Assembly: GCF_018614055.1 (NCBI RefSeq)
Contig: NZ_JAGGPB010000068.1
Span: forward strand, 35,878-99,877
Length of the DNA: 64,000 bases
Reading direction: 5' to 3'
From: Streptomyces sp. ISL-98
GTDB taxonomy: Bacteria; Actinomycetota; Actinomycetes; Streptomycetales; Streptomycetaceae
The notes beneath the pieces were generated by a model. That model worked only from the letters and a program-made list of their open reading frames with translations, did not search any database and was not told the DNA's origin. The position numbers were made by a program, and so were the translations under genes. Position 1 is the stretch's first letter. Each line of letters begins with the position of its first letter. Positions 14,975 to 23,455 of the stretch are shown here, piece after piece.

Positions 14975-16963
14975 GTGGGCAGTCTCCCTGCGGCCGTGGT
15001 GATCAGGACCTGGCAGGATGAAGCCCAGGTCCTTGCCGCCGTCAGAAAGGTGCTGCCCCACGCACCGGACCCTGTGCATAGGTATGCGGAAGGCGTGCGG
15101 CTCTCCAGCATCAGTGAGAACGGCAAGCCCGTCGACTCGTGGCTGATCCAGGCACTGGCCGGACTCCTCGCGCAACTGGCCGTACTGCGCCGGGAGGACC
15201 TGCCCAGGCTGCCCCCGGAGTGGCCCCGCGACGGACACGGCCGGTCGTTCCTCCGCAAGCTGGCCCTGCTCACCGAACAGCACGTATGCCGGCCGAACCG
15301 GCCCGAATTCGGCGGGCTGTTCGCGGCCCTGGGAATCCCGGAGGACGCGCTGACGGCGTTCGCCGCGCGGGTGCCGCCCATGGTCGGCCGCCCGTTCGGC
15401 CTGCTCCACACCGACCTGCACCGGGACAACGTGATCGTCTCCCCGCATGCGGACCCGCCCGTGACCTGCGCCGACTGGAGGCGGGCCACGTACGGGGATC
15501 CGCTGCACGATCTGGCCACCCACCTCGTGCGGATGCGGTACCCGGATAAATCTCAGCGGCAGGAGGCCGAGCGCGCCTGGTACCGGGCCATGCTCCGGAT
15601 CAGACCGGCGGCCGCCAACGGCCTGGAATCCGACCTGCGCCACTACGTGGACTTCGAGTACGCGCAGTCCGTATATCCGGACGTGATGCGCGCGGCCAGA
15701 TCCCTGGGGCGGGAGCAGCGGCCGGAGGGACTGGAGACGGCGGCGGAGGCCGTGGAGCGGGCGCTCGGCCTCGCGCTGCAGCCGCTGAGGCTGTCCGATG
15801 TGCCCGGCAGAGCCGAGATCGAGAGACTCCTCTACCGCTGGCACGCGGCCCGCGTCGGCCGGTCCGGCACCTGCCTGCCCGCATCCTCGCCCGCCGTCTC
15901 CTGGGTGACGGACGAGCACATCCCCGAAGACCCCGCCTTCCCCTGGAGGGCGGTGACCGAGGCCCTCGCCGCGGAGGGCGCCGCCCCCGCCCGGCGGGTG
16001 TTCAAGGGCACCGGGCACCTCAATACCGTCGTACAGGTCGAGAGCACCAGTGCCACCGTCGTCGTACGCCGCAAACTCAACGCCGCCGGTCGCAGGGAGC
16101 CGTGCTTCCTCGACGAGCATGTGGTGCTGAAGGCACTGGAAGAGCTGCGCGGCAGGGTGCGGGCGCCCAGGATCTACGCGACGGGCGTCAGCGCACTGTC
16201 GGACCGGTTCGCCGTCCACTCCTACGAAGGCCCCGCCGACGGGTCACGGCCGCCGAACCACCCGGTCAACGGCCTGCTGCCGCACGAAGCCGACGATCTC
16301 GTCGACCAGCTCTGCGCCCTGGTCGACGTGGACGCCGCCGCCCTCGACCCCACCATGGGCAAGGACGGCTTCTATCACTGGCTGAGCGACCGTCTCGTGG
16401 AGATGGTCGGAGCCCTGCCCAAGGAATCCCTCCAACTGGCCCGCGTTCTCGGGCTGCCCGGCGCACAGCGGCTGAAGCAGATCCTGGCGCGGCACACCGT
16501 CACCCCGCGCGCCCCGGTGCTGCTGCACGGCGACCTCAACCCCTGGAACCTCGTCCGAGGCGACAGGTCCGGCCAACTCGTCCTCATCGACTGGGAGATG
16601 GCGATGGTGGGCGACCCGCTGTACGACCTGGTGCGCCATCTGCACCTGACCCCGCACCGCCCTGAGATCCGGCGGCGGATGTACGAGCGCTGGGAACGCA
16701 GGCTGGGGACGCGCGGCGACGCGTACGTGGACGGCTGGGAGCAGGACTTGCGCACGTACCGCTGGATCGAGATCGTCCGCTCCGCCTACGTGGACCTCGA
16801 CCGCCTGGTGACCGGGGCGAGCCTGGACGCGCCCAATGTGCGCCGGGCCGTCGACTCGTACTCGATGACCTTGCAGGCGGCCACGGCTTCCCTCGGCCTG
16901 CGTGGCGCCAGGACGAACAACCCTTGCCTTGCCCTGGCGACACTTGCGCCGTCCGCCTCCTGA
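14975..16963 (+). CDS. Double APH-like phosphotransferase fusion
   Basis: 662 aa from GTG 14975 with GGAG 6 nt upstream. The first half (1-290) has the APH catalytic motif HTDLHRDN (His145-Asn152) and the Asp of CADWRRATYGDP, but no clear N-lobe. The second half (330-640) is a full APH fold: RVFKGTGHLNTVVQV N-lobe strand, HGDLNPWN (Asp520, Asn525) and IDWEMAMVGDP (Asp539). Fusion or tandem duplication of aminoglycoside/homoserine-kinase-type domains is unusual. It lies 140 bp after the HAD gene; the substrate is unknown. Confidence 0.82.
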   Translation: MGSLPAAVVIRTWQDEAQVLAAVRKVLPHAPDPVHRYAEGVRLSSISENGKPVDSWLIQALAGLLAQLAVLRREDLPRLPPEWPRDGHGRSFLRKLALLTEQHVCRPNRPEFGGLFAALGIPEDALTAFAARVPPMVGRPFGLLHTDLHRDNVIVSPHADPPVTCADWRRATYGDPLHDLATHLVRMRYPDKSQRQEAERAWYRAMLRIRPAAANGLESDLRHYVDFEYAQSVYPDVMRAARSLGREQRPEGLETAAEAVERALGLALQPLRLSDVPGRAEIERLLYRWHAARVGRSGTCLPASSPAVSWVTDEHIPEDPAFPWRAVTEALAAEGAAPARRVFKGTGHLNTVVQVESTSATVVVRRKLNAAGRREPCFLDEHVVLKALEELRGRVRAPRIYATGVSALSDRFAVHSYEGPADGSRPPNHPVNGLLPHEADDLVDQLCALVDVDAAALDPTMGKDGFYHWLSDRLVEMVGALPKESLQLARVLGLPGAQRLKQILARHTVTPRAPVLLHGDLNPWNLVRGDRSGQLVLIDWEMAMVGDPLYDLVRHLHLTPHRPEIRRRMYERWERRLGTRGDAYVDGWEQDLRTYRWIEIVRSAYVDLDRLVTGASLDAPNVRRAVDSYSMTLQAATASLGLRGARTNNPCLALATLAPSAS

Positions 16964-16965
16964 AC

Positions 16966-17058
16966 AGCCTCTCCGGTTTCGAGTTCTCCTTCGGGCTCGA
17001 CCGGCTGCTGGACTGGGTCGAGGTGCTGGTGCGGAAGCGGAAGCGGGCCGGAGGGTAG
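16966..17058 (+). pseudogene. C-terminal remnant of a TetR-family regulator
   Basis: Immediately after the phosphotransferase stop, one frame encodes SGFEFSFGLDRLLDWVEVLV followed by RKRKRAGG and TAG 17058. FxFGLDRxLDxxE is the typical C-terminal end of many TetR regulators. No start or helix-turn-helix precedes it; the coding part before it is missing. It marks a deletion or recombination junction between the kinase unit and the rppA cluster. Confidence 0.6.
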
Positions 17059-17240
17059 CCGGAGTCGCGCTGCCGGGGCAGGTGGCGGGGCCGGTGGGCC
17101 CGCATGTGAGACACGTTCGGGTGCACTCTTCATCTTATGTGATTGACATATGCCTGCTCATGGGGAAATTCACGGTCCTACCCGGCCGCAGACGAGCGGT
17201 AGCCCGTACGGGGCATCGCATGACCTTGAGGGGCGGTCCG

Positions 17241-18380
17241 ATGGCAACGCTGTGCAGACCGGCTGTTTCCGTACCCGAGCACATCATCACCGTCGCGCAG
17301 ACGCTCGACCTGGCCCGGACGTTGCACGCCGATCATCCTCAACTCGCCCTGGCACTAAGGCTGATCGAAAACACCGGCGTACGGAAGCGCCACCTTGTCC
17401 AGCCGATCGAGGAGACCCTGCGCCATCCAGGGCTCCGGGCACGCAACCTGCGATACGAGTCCGAGGCGAAGGCGCGGGTGCCGGAGGTCGTCCGGCGCGC
17501 GCTGGACCACGCCGAACTGCGGCCGGCCGACATCGGCCTCATCGTCTACGTCTCGTGCACCGGCTTCATGATGCCGTCCCTGACAGCCTGGATGATCAAC
17601 ACCATGGGGTTCCGCTCCGACACCCGGCAGATGCCGATCGCCCAGCTCGGCTGCGCGGCGGGCGGGGCGGCGATCAACCGGGCCCACGACTTCTGCACCG
17701 CCTATCCGGGCGCCAACGCGCTGGTGGTCTCGTGCGAATTCTGCTCGCTCTGCTACCAGCCCACCGACATCGGCATCGGATCGCTGCTCTCCAACGGGCT
17801 GTTCGGTGATGCGGTGGCGGCCGTCGCCCTACGCGGCACCGGAGGCACCGGCATGTCGCTGGAGCGCAACGGCTCCCATCTGGTGCCCGACACCGAGGAC
17901 TGGATCGCGTACAGCGTCCGCGAGACCGGATTCCACTTCCTGCTGGACAAACGGGTCCCCGGCACCATGGAGCCGCTGGCCCCGGCACTCAAGGAACTGG
18001 CCGCCCAGCACGGCTGGGACGCCGGACAGCTCGATTTCTACGTCGTGCACGCCGGCGGTCCGCGCATCCTGGACGACCTGTGCCGCTTTCTCGACGTACC
18101 CCCCGAGGCATTCCGCTTCAGCCGGGCGACGCTGACCGAGTACGGCAATATCGCGAGCGCCGTGGTGCTGGACGCCTTCGGCAGATTCTTCGACGAAGGC
18201 TCCGCCGTCGACTCCGCGCGGGGTCTCATCGCGGGCTTCGGGCCGGGCATCACGGCCGAGATCTCCCTCGGCAGCTGGGTCACGGACACGGCCCCTGCCC
18301 CCGTACGCACCTTCCTCTCCCCGGTGACCGCCGGGCTGCCTGCGGTCGCGGTGCTGGACGAGGAATGCCCCGCAGTCTGA
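17241..18380 (+). CDS. rppA: RppA, type III polyketide synthase (tetrahydroxynaphthalene synthase)
   Basis: 379 aa. Condenses five malonyl-CoA into 1,3,6,8-tetrahydroxynaphthalene, precursor of flaviolin/melanin-type pigments. The catalytic triad sits where expected: Cys138 (LGCAAGG), His270 (YVVHAGGP), Asn303 (YGNIASA). Start MATLCRPAVSVPEH is characteristic of RppA. ATG 17241 was chosen over upstream starts that run through non-conserved sequence. It is followed by a broken P450 and a cupin, the usual partners. Confidence 0.94.
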   Translation: MATLCRPAVSVPEHIITVAQTLDLARTLHADHPQLALALRLIENTGVRKRHLVQPIEETLRHPGLRARNLRYESEAKARVPEVVRRALDHAELRPADIGLIVYVSCTGFMMPSLTAWMINTMGFRSDTRQMPIAQLGCAAGGAAINRAHDFCTAYPGANALVVSCEFCSLCYQPTDIGIGSLLSNGLFGDAVAAVALRGTGGTGMSLERNGSHLVPDTEDWIAYSVRETGFHFLLDKRVPGTMEPLAPALKELAAQHGWDAGQLDFYVVHAGGPRILDDLCRFLDVPPEAFRFSRATLTEYGNIASAVVLDAFGRFFDEGSAVDSARGLIAGFGPGITAEISLGSWVTDTAPAPVRTFLSPVTAGLPAVAVLDEECPAV

Positions 18381-18460
18381 ACACAGGACCGTGAACCCAG
18401 GCCGTGAACTCAGGACCGTGAACTCAGGACCGTGAACTCAGGACCGTGAACTCAGGACCG
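18378..18460 (+). repeat. 14-bp tandem repeat overlapping the rppA stop codon
   Basis: Six units of about 14 bp, consensus TGAACTCAGGACCG, from 18378 to 18460. The first unit starts at the rppA TGA; unit 2 is 13 bp and the last four are identical. It ends 3 bp before the P450 ATG. Each unit supplies a GTG and a TGA, but 14 is not a multiple of 3, so it is unlikely to be coding. Confidence 0.88.
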
Positions 18461-18463
18461 GAG

Positions 18464-18949
18464 ATGACCGAGTTGCTTTCCCCCACCGTCACCACACCTC
18501 CCCCGGTCCACCCCTGGGACCTGGACGACGTACCGGAGCTGGAATTCGACCCCTTCCTCGCCCGTCAGCTGCGCGAGGAGCCCGTCTCCCGCATCCGGCT
18601 GCCGTACAGCACCGGCCACGCCTGGCTGGTGACCCGCTACGAAGACGTCCGGCTCGTCACCTCCGACCCGCGGTTCAGCCGGACCGCGGTCGCCGGGAAG
18701 GACGTCACCCGTATGACGCCGCACCAGATCGCGGCGAACGAAGCCGTCGGGTACGCGGACCCGCCCGAGCACACCCGGCTGCGCCGGACCGTGGCGAAGG
18801 CGTTCACCTCCCGTCGCATGGACAGCCTGCGGCTCCGGGCCCGCAGGATCGCCGACGAACTGGCGGACACCATGGCCGACCACGGACCGCCCCTGGACCT
18901 CGTCGCCCATCTGCACATGCACAAGCCGCTCCTGCCGGTCGTCTGGTGA
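18464..18949 (+). pseudogene. Truncated cytochrome P450 (N-terminal fragment)
   Basis: 161 codons with good similarity to the start of CYP158-type P450s: WDLDDVPELEFDPFL, helix B/C region with YADPPEHTRLRRTVAKAF (a hallmark PPxHxxLRR). The frame ends in HLHMHKPLLPVVW and a stop. The I-helix, ExxR motif and heme-ligand Cys loop are all absent, so it cannot be a functional P450. Its last four bases overlap the start of the next gene, so a deletion probably joined the two. Confidence 0.88.
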
Positions 18950-19485
18950 CTCTCGTCAGCCCTCCGGAGGGCCTGGTCGTGCCGCCGGGCGAGGGGCGCA
19001 CTCTGGCCGCTGCGGCGCAGCGGGTGACGTTCAAGGTGACCGGGGAACACGCGCGCGGCGCCTCCAGCTTCGAGGTCGTCGTCCCGCCCGGGTTCGATGT
19101 CGGGGCGCACGCGCATGCCCGCAGCGAGGAGTTGTTCTACGTACTCGAAGGCGAGCTCGACGTGCTCGCCTTCGAGCCGCGCGTGCGGACGCCCGACAAC
19201 TGGCGGGAGTGGGAGTCCGCGTCCGGGCGCCGGTACGTACGGGCCACGGCGGGCACGGTCATCCTCGTCCCGCCGGGCTGCCCGCACGCCTTCGCCAACC
19301 CGACGTCGGACCCTGCCCGGATGTTCTTCCAGGCGTCGCCGCCCCCGGACCACGAGAAGTACTTCGAGGAACTGCTCGACATCCTGAACAGTGCCGGTGA
19401 CTCGGGCGTCGACCAGGCGGCGATTGCCGCTCTGCGCGTGCGCTACGACATCGAACAGATCACGCCGCTGCGGCACGAGGGCTGA
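18946..19485 (+). CDS. MomA-like cupin monooxygenase
   Basis: 179 aa single-domain cupin (conserved PPGFDVGAHAHARSEE with His-x-His, then LVPPGCPHAFAN). It resembles MomA, the cupin that oxidises tetrahydroxynaphthalene to flaviolin and is encoded beside rppA in other streptomycetes. The start GTG 18946 overlaps the truncated P450 stop. Expression may depend on the rppA transcript. Confidence 0.75.
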   Translation: MTLVSPPEGLVVPPGEGRTLAAAAQRVTFKVTGEHARGASSFEVVVPPGFDVGAHAHARSEELFYVLEGELDVLAFEPRVRTPDNWREWESASGRRYVRATAGTVILVPPGCPHAFANPTSDPARMFFQASPPPDHEKYFEELLDILNSAGDSGVDQAAIAALRVRYDIEQITPLRHEG

Positions 19486-19569
19486 ATGGTGCGGCGCGCT
19501 GCTGGGGTGCGTTGCGTGGCTTGGGCCCCTTGCGTGCTTGGGCTCCCCGCGCCACTTGGACCCCTCGCG

Positions 19570-20559
19570 CTACCTGCGCAAGGTGTCCTCGCCGACCGTG
19601 AGCAGCGCCTTGCCCGCCACCGACCGCGCCTCGATCGCCCTGTGCGCATCCGCCGCCCCCTCCAGCGGGAATGTCGTGGCGATCACCGGGCGAAGCCGTC
19701 CCGCCGCCGCCTCTGCCAGCGCCCTCGCCGACAGTCGCGTGATCGTCTCCGCCGTGAACTGGACCTCCGCGATGCCCCGCAGCGTGATGCCGCGGCGCTC
19801 CGCCTCGCCCGCGTCGATCGCCGCGAAGCCGCCGCTCGGTGCGCCGTGCGCCGATACGCGGCCGCCGTCGGCCGTCAACGCGAAGGCTGCGAGGCCGAGT
19901 TCGCCGCCCACACCGTCAAGGAGGACATCCGGGCCGGAGCCGCCCAGGGCCTCGCGGGCCCGCTCCGTCCAGCCCGGCTCGGAGTAGTCCACGACCGCGT
20001 CGGCTCCCAGCTCCCGTACGAGGTCCAGCTTCTGCTTGCCCCGCGCCGCCCCCACGACATGCGCCCCTGCCGCGTGTGCCATCTGCACCAGCAGCGTGCC
20101 CATGCCGCCCGACGCGCCCAGGATCAGGACCCGCTCGCCCGCCCGGATGCGTATCGCGTCGAGGATGCCGGTGCCGGTGACGCCGTCGTGGGCGAGTGCG
20201 GCGGCCTCGCGCAGGCCGAGGCCGTCCGGGACCGGCGTCAGCCGGTCGACGGGGGCGACGACCCGCTCGGCGTACGTCCCGCTGACACCGGGGCCCGCCA
20301 CGACCCGGCGCCCGACCCACCCCGGGTCCACGCCCTCGCCGACGGCCAGCACGGTACCGGCGGCCGCGCCGCCCGGCACGTAGGGCGGGGTGACGTCGAA
20401 GTACTCGCCCCAGCCGCCGCGGATCTGCGTCTCGACGTAGAGGGTGTCGGCCACCGAGACCCCTACGACGGCCTCGCCCGGCCCGGCCACCGGATCCGGC
20501 AGCTCGGCCGCCACCAGTACCTCCGGACCGCCGAATTCCGTCACCTGAATTGCGCGCAT
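19570..20559 (-). CDS. Zinc-free NADPH:quinone oxidoreductase-type MDR enzyme
   Basis: 329 aa from ATG 20559 (MRAIQVTEFGGPE). Medium-chain dehydrogenase/reductase: GroES-like N-terminus, cofactor motif GASGGMGTLLVQMAHAAG near residue 145. No catalytic Cys/His zinc-ligand set is visible, so it is quinone-reductase-like. It is divergent from a TetR gene; a perfect inverted repeat lies between them, so TetR probably controls it. Confidence 0.88.
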   Translation of the reverse strand: MRAIQVTEFGGPEVLVAAELPDPVAGPGEAVVGVSVADTLYVETQIRGGWGEYFDVTPPYVPGGAAAGTVLAVGEGVDPGWVGRRVVAGPGVSGTYAERVVAPVDRLTPVPDGLGLREAAALAHDGVTGTGILDAIRIRAGERVLILGASGGMGTLLVQMAHAAGAHVVGAARGKQKLDLVRELGADAVVDYSEPGWTERAREALGGSGPDVLLDGVGGELGLAAFALTADGGRVSAHGAPSGGFAAIDAGEAERRGITLRGIAEVQFTAETITRLSARALAEAAAGRLRPVIATTFPLEGAADAHRAIEARSVAGKALLTVGEDTLRR

Positions 20560-20615
20560 GACGCTCTCCCCCACTCACTCGGTGCGTGTGTGCCTGTGTG
20601 CTGCGCCCGAGTCTG

Positions 20616-20639
20616 TGACCTCAAGTCCGATTGAGGTCA
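20616..20639. promoter_or_regulatory. 24-bp operator for the divergent TetR/oxidoreductase pair
   Basis: Perfect inverted repeat with 9-bp arms TGACCTCAA/TTGAGGTCA and a 6-bp spacer. It lies between the two divergent starts and 19 bp before the TetR ATG, so it is a likely TetR operator. Confidence 0.75.
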
Positions 20640-20658
20640 AGCACGTACGCTCCTGGTC

Positions 20659-21273
20659 ATGGGTTTGCGGGAGCGTAAGAAGCAGCAGATGTACCGGGTG
20701 ATCTCCGACGCCGCGATCGCCCTCTTCCTGGAGAAGGGCTTCGACAACGTCTCCGTGGCGGAGGTGGCCGCCGCGGCCGACATCTCCAAGCCGACCCTCT
20801 TCCGCTACTTCCCCTCCAAGGAAGACCTCGCGCTGCACCGGTTCGCCGACCACGAGGACGAGCCGGCCCGGGTGGTGCTCGCCGGGCGGACCGAGGGGCT
20901 TTCGCCGCTGGACGCCCTGCACCGGCACTTCGTGGCCCGGCTCGAAGCGCGCGATCCGGTGACCGGGCTGAGCGATGCCGCCGAGGTGCTCGCCTTTCAT
21001 CGGCTGCTGTACGGGACTCCGAGCCTCGTCGCGAGGCTCTTCGCCTACGTGAACCGTTCCGAGGAGGCACTGGCCGCCGCCCTCGGCGGGCCCGACGCAC
21101 TCGCTTCGCGGCTCGCCGCCGGGCAGATCGTCGCCGTACAGCGGATCCTCGCCGAGGAGAACTGGCGGCGGATCGAGGCGGGGGAGCGCGCGGAGGCGTT
21201 GCTGCCGGGCGCGGTGGAGGTGGCGGACCGGGCGTTCGGGCAGTTGCGGGAGGGGCTCGGGGAGCAATTTTAG
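20659..21273 (+). CDS. TetR-family regulator
   Basis: 204 aa. N-terminal helix-turn-helix (FDNVSVAEVAAAADISKPTLFRYFPSKEDL, residues about 27-57), followed by an unclassified ligand domain. TACGCT at 20646-20651 with 7 bases before ATG 20659 suggests a leaderless transcript. It sits divergent to the MDR oxidoreductase gene. Confidence 0.9.
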   Translation: MGLRERKKQQMYRVISDAAIALFLEKGFDNVSVAEVAAAADISKPTLFRYFPSKEDLALHRFADHEDEPARVVLAGRTEGLSPLDALHRHFVARLEARDPVTGLSDAAEVLAFHRLLYGTPSLVARLFAYVNRSEEALAAALGGPDALASRLAAGQIVAVQRILAEENWRRIEAGERAEALLPGAVEVADRAFGQLREGLGEQF

Positions 21274-21315
21274 GGCTCGCTCTATTTTGTAACTCGGTAA
21301 CGTTATTCTGGGTGG

Positions 21316-23343
21316 ATGACGTCACCCGACCACGCACTCAGCCATGCACTCAGCCAGGAACGGACCTTCCACGACGCCTGCCGGGCCGCCCTGACCCGGA
21401 TGACCGAGGACGCCGGTGAACAGGTCGTCACCGGCGAGGACGTCTCCGCCTCCGGCGCCGACGCCGAAGTCCTCGGCTTCCATCTGCGCAGCTATGCCAA
21501 GGAGTTGCGGGAGGAGCCCGAGAGCCCGCTCTTCTTCGGACGTATCGACCTGGCCGACGGGCAGAGCCACCACATCGGCCGCCGCCGCATCGCCGAGCAC
21601 CCGGCGGATCCGCCGCTGGTGATCGACTGGCGGGCGCCTGTGTCCCGCGCCTTCTACCAGGCGAGCGTGCGCGACCCGCAGGGTGTCGTGGTGCGACGCC
21701 GGTTCGGCTGGGCGCCGTGGAGCAAGGGGGCGTCGGAGGATCTGACGGGGCTGGAGGACGAGTGGCTGGTGGAGGGCGCTCCTGGTGGCGGCCCCGGTGG
21801 CGTACGGGATGGCGGCCCCGGTGGTGCACCGGGTGGCATCCTCGCCGGGGAGATCGAGCGGCCCCGCGTCGGCCCGATGCGCGACATCGCCGCCACGATC
21901 CAGCCCGAACAGGACGATCTCGTACGCTCCGAGCTCGCCGCGTCGGTGTGCGTACAGGGCGCACCCGGCACCGGGAAGACCGCCGTCGGGCTGCACCGTG
22001 CCGCGTACCTGCTCTATACGTATCCGCAGCGCCTGCAGCGCAGTGGGCTGCTCATCCTCGGGCCCAACCGGACCTTCCTCTCGTACATCTCCGAAGTGCT
22101 TCCGGCTCTTGGCGAGGCGGGCATCCGGCAGTCGACCGTCGACGACGAGCTGGCCCGCCATCCCGTCCGCGCGCAGGACGAGCCGGCGGCCGCCGCCGTC
22201 AAGCACGATGCCCGGATGGCGGCCGTGCTGCGGCGCGCGCTGTACGGGCGGGTGTCGGCGCCCGTCGAATCCGTTGCCGTACCGGACGGCTCGTACCGCT
22301 GGCGGATTCCGCTCGGCGAGCTGGAGCGGATCGTCGCGGAGGTACGGGCGGAGGCGCCGCCGTACGCCGTCGGCCGTGAACGCGTCCGTACGCGTGCCGT
22401 CCGCGCCCTTCAACTGCAGGCCGAGCGACGGGCGGGGCCGCCGGGGAACGAGTGGCTGAGGAGGATGGGGCGGGCTCGGGCGATCGGGGCGTTCGTGGAC
22501 TCGGTGTGGCCGAAGGTGCGGGCGGAGGAGGTGGTGGCGGGGGTGCTCGCGGACCCCTGCGACCCGCTTCTTACGGACGCTGAGCGGCGGGCGATCCGGT
22601 GGGCCGGGCCGCCACGCTCCTGGAAGAGCGCCAAGTGGTCGGCCGCGGACCTGGTGTTGATCGACGAGGTCGCGGGCCTGATCGAACGCCCCGAGAGCTA
22701 CGGCCACATCGTCATCGACGAGGCGCAGGACCTCTCCCCGATGCAGTGCCGGGCGATCGCCCGCCGCGTCGACTTCGGCTCGGTGACGGTGCTGGGCGAT
22801 CTTGCGCAGGGTACGACGCCGTGGGCGGCCCGTACGTGGCCGGAGCTCCTGGCGCACCTGGGCAAGGACACGGTCGCGGTCGTCCCGCTGACCACGGGGT
22901 TCCGCGTACCGAAGGCGATCGTGGCACTGGCGAACCGGCTGCTCGGGGCGCTGGACGTCGACGTACCGCTCGGGCGGTCGCTGCGTGGGGGAGGGGAGCT
23001 GACGGTACGTGAGGTGACGGATGTGGTGGCGGCGACGGTGGATGCGGTGCGGGCGGCGCTGGCGAAGGAGGGATCGGTGGGGGTGATCGCGGATGCGGGG
23101 GAGGTGGGGGCTTTGCGGGAGGCGTTGGGGGCGGCGGGACTGGCTCAGGAGGCCCGGGTGTCTGTGGTGGCTGCGGCGATGGTCAAGGGGCTGGAGTACG
23201 ACCATGTCGTGGTGGTGGAGCCGGCTGCGATCGTGGGGGCCGAGGGGCGGGGGTTGCACCGGCTGTACGTGGTGCTGACGCGGGCGGTCAGCCGGCTGGT
23301 CGTCCTGCACAGGCTTCCGCTGCCGGGGGAGATGGCGGGCTGA
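21316..23343 (+). CDS. helD: HelD-type UvrD/Rep-like helicase, RNA polymerase recycling factor
   Basis: 675 aa. An N-terminal arm (about 1-150), a Gly-rich insertion (153-175), a Walker A motif GAPGTGKTA (Lys221) and superfamily-1 motifs (VIDEAQDLSPMQ, LTTGFRVPKAIVALAN, GLEYDHVVVVEP, YVVLTRAVSRL). This is the actinobacterial HelD layout, which removes stalled RNA polymerase and can give rifampicin protection. TATTCT (21304-21309) lies 6 nt before ATG 21316 with no ribosome site, so it is probably leaderless. I saw no rifampicin-associated element upstream. Confidence 0.88.
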   Translation: MTSPDHALSHALSQERTFHDACRAALTRMTEDAGEQVVTGEDVSASGADAEVLGFHLRSYAKELREEPESPLFFGRIDLADGQSHHIGRRRIAEHPADPPLVIDWRAPVSRAFYQASVRDPQGVVVRRRFGWAPWSKGASEDLTGLEDEWLVEGAPGGGPGGVRDGGPGGAPGGILAGEIERPRVGPMRDIAATIQPEQDDLVRSELAASVCVQGAPGTGKTAVGLHRAAYLLYTYPQRLQRSGLLILGPNRTFLSYISEVLPALGEAGIRQSTVDDELARHPVRAQDEPAAAAVKHDARMAAVLRRALYGRVSAPVESVAVPDGSYRWRIPLGELERIVAEVRAEAPPYAVGRERVRTRAVRALQLQAERRAGPPGNEWLRRMGRARAIGAFVDSVWPKVRAEEVVAGVLADPCDPLLTDAERRAIRWAGPPRSWKSAKWSAADLVLIDEVAGLIERPESYGHIVIDEAQDLSPMQCRAIARRVDFGSVTVLGDLAQGTTPWAARTWPELLAHLGKDTVAVVPLTTGFRVPKAIVALANRLLGALDVDVPLGRSLRGGGELTVREVTDVVAATVDAVRAALAKEGSVGVIADAGEVGALREALGAAGLAQEARVSVVAAAMVKGLEYDHVVVVEPAAIVGAEGRGLHRLYVVLTRAVSRLVVLHRLPLPGEMAG

Positions 23344-23455
23344 GGTCGTCCGTCGGGTGCGGGGTCGGGCCGGTGGCCCATCCGGCCCCGCTCGCTTGGC
23401 GGTTGGTCCGTTAATGGCTCGACAGGGGACCTGGGGCCGAAGACTATTCAGCTCA

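Noticed and set aside
17143..17148. TTGACA -35-like element upstream of rppA
   Set aside because: No convincing -10 at 16-19 bp spacing.
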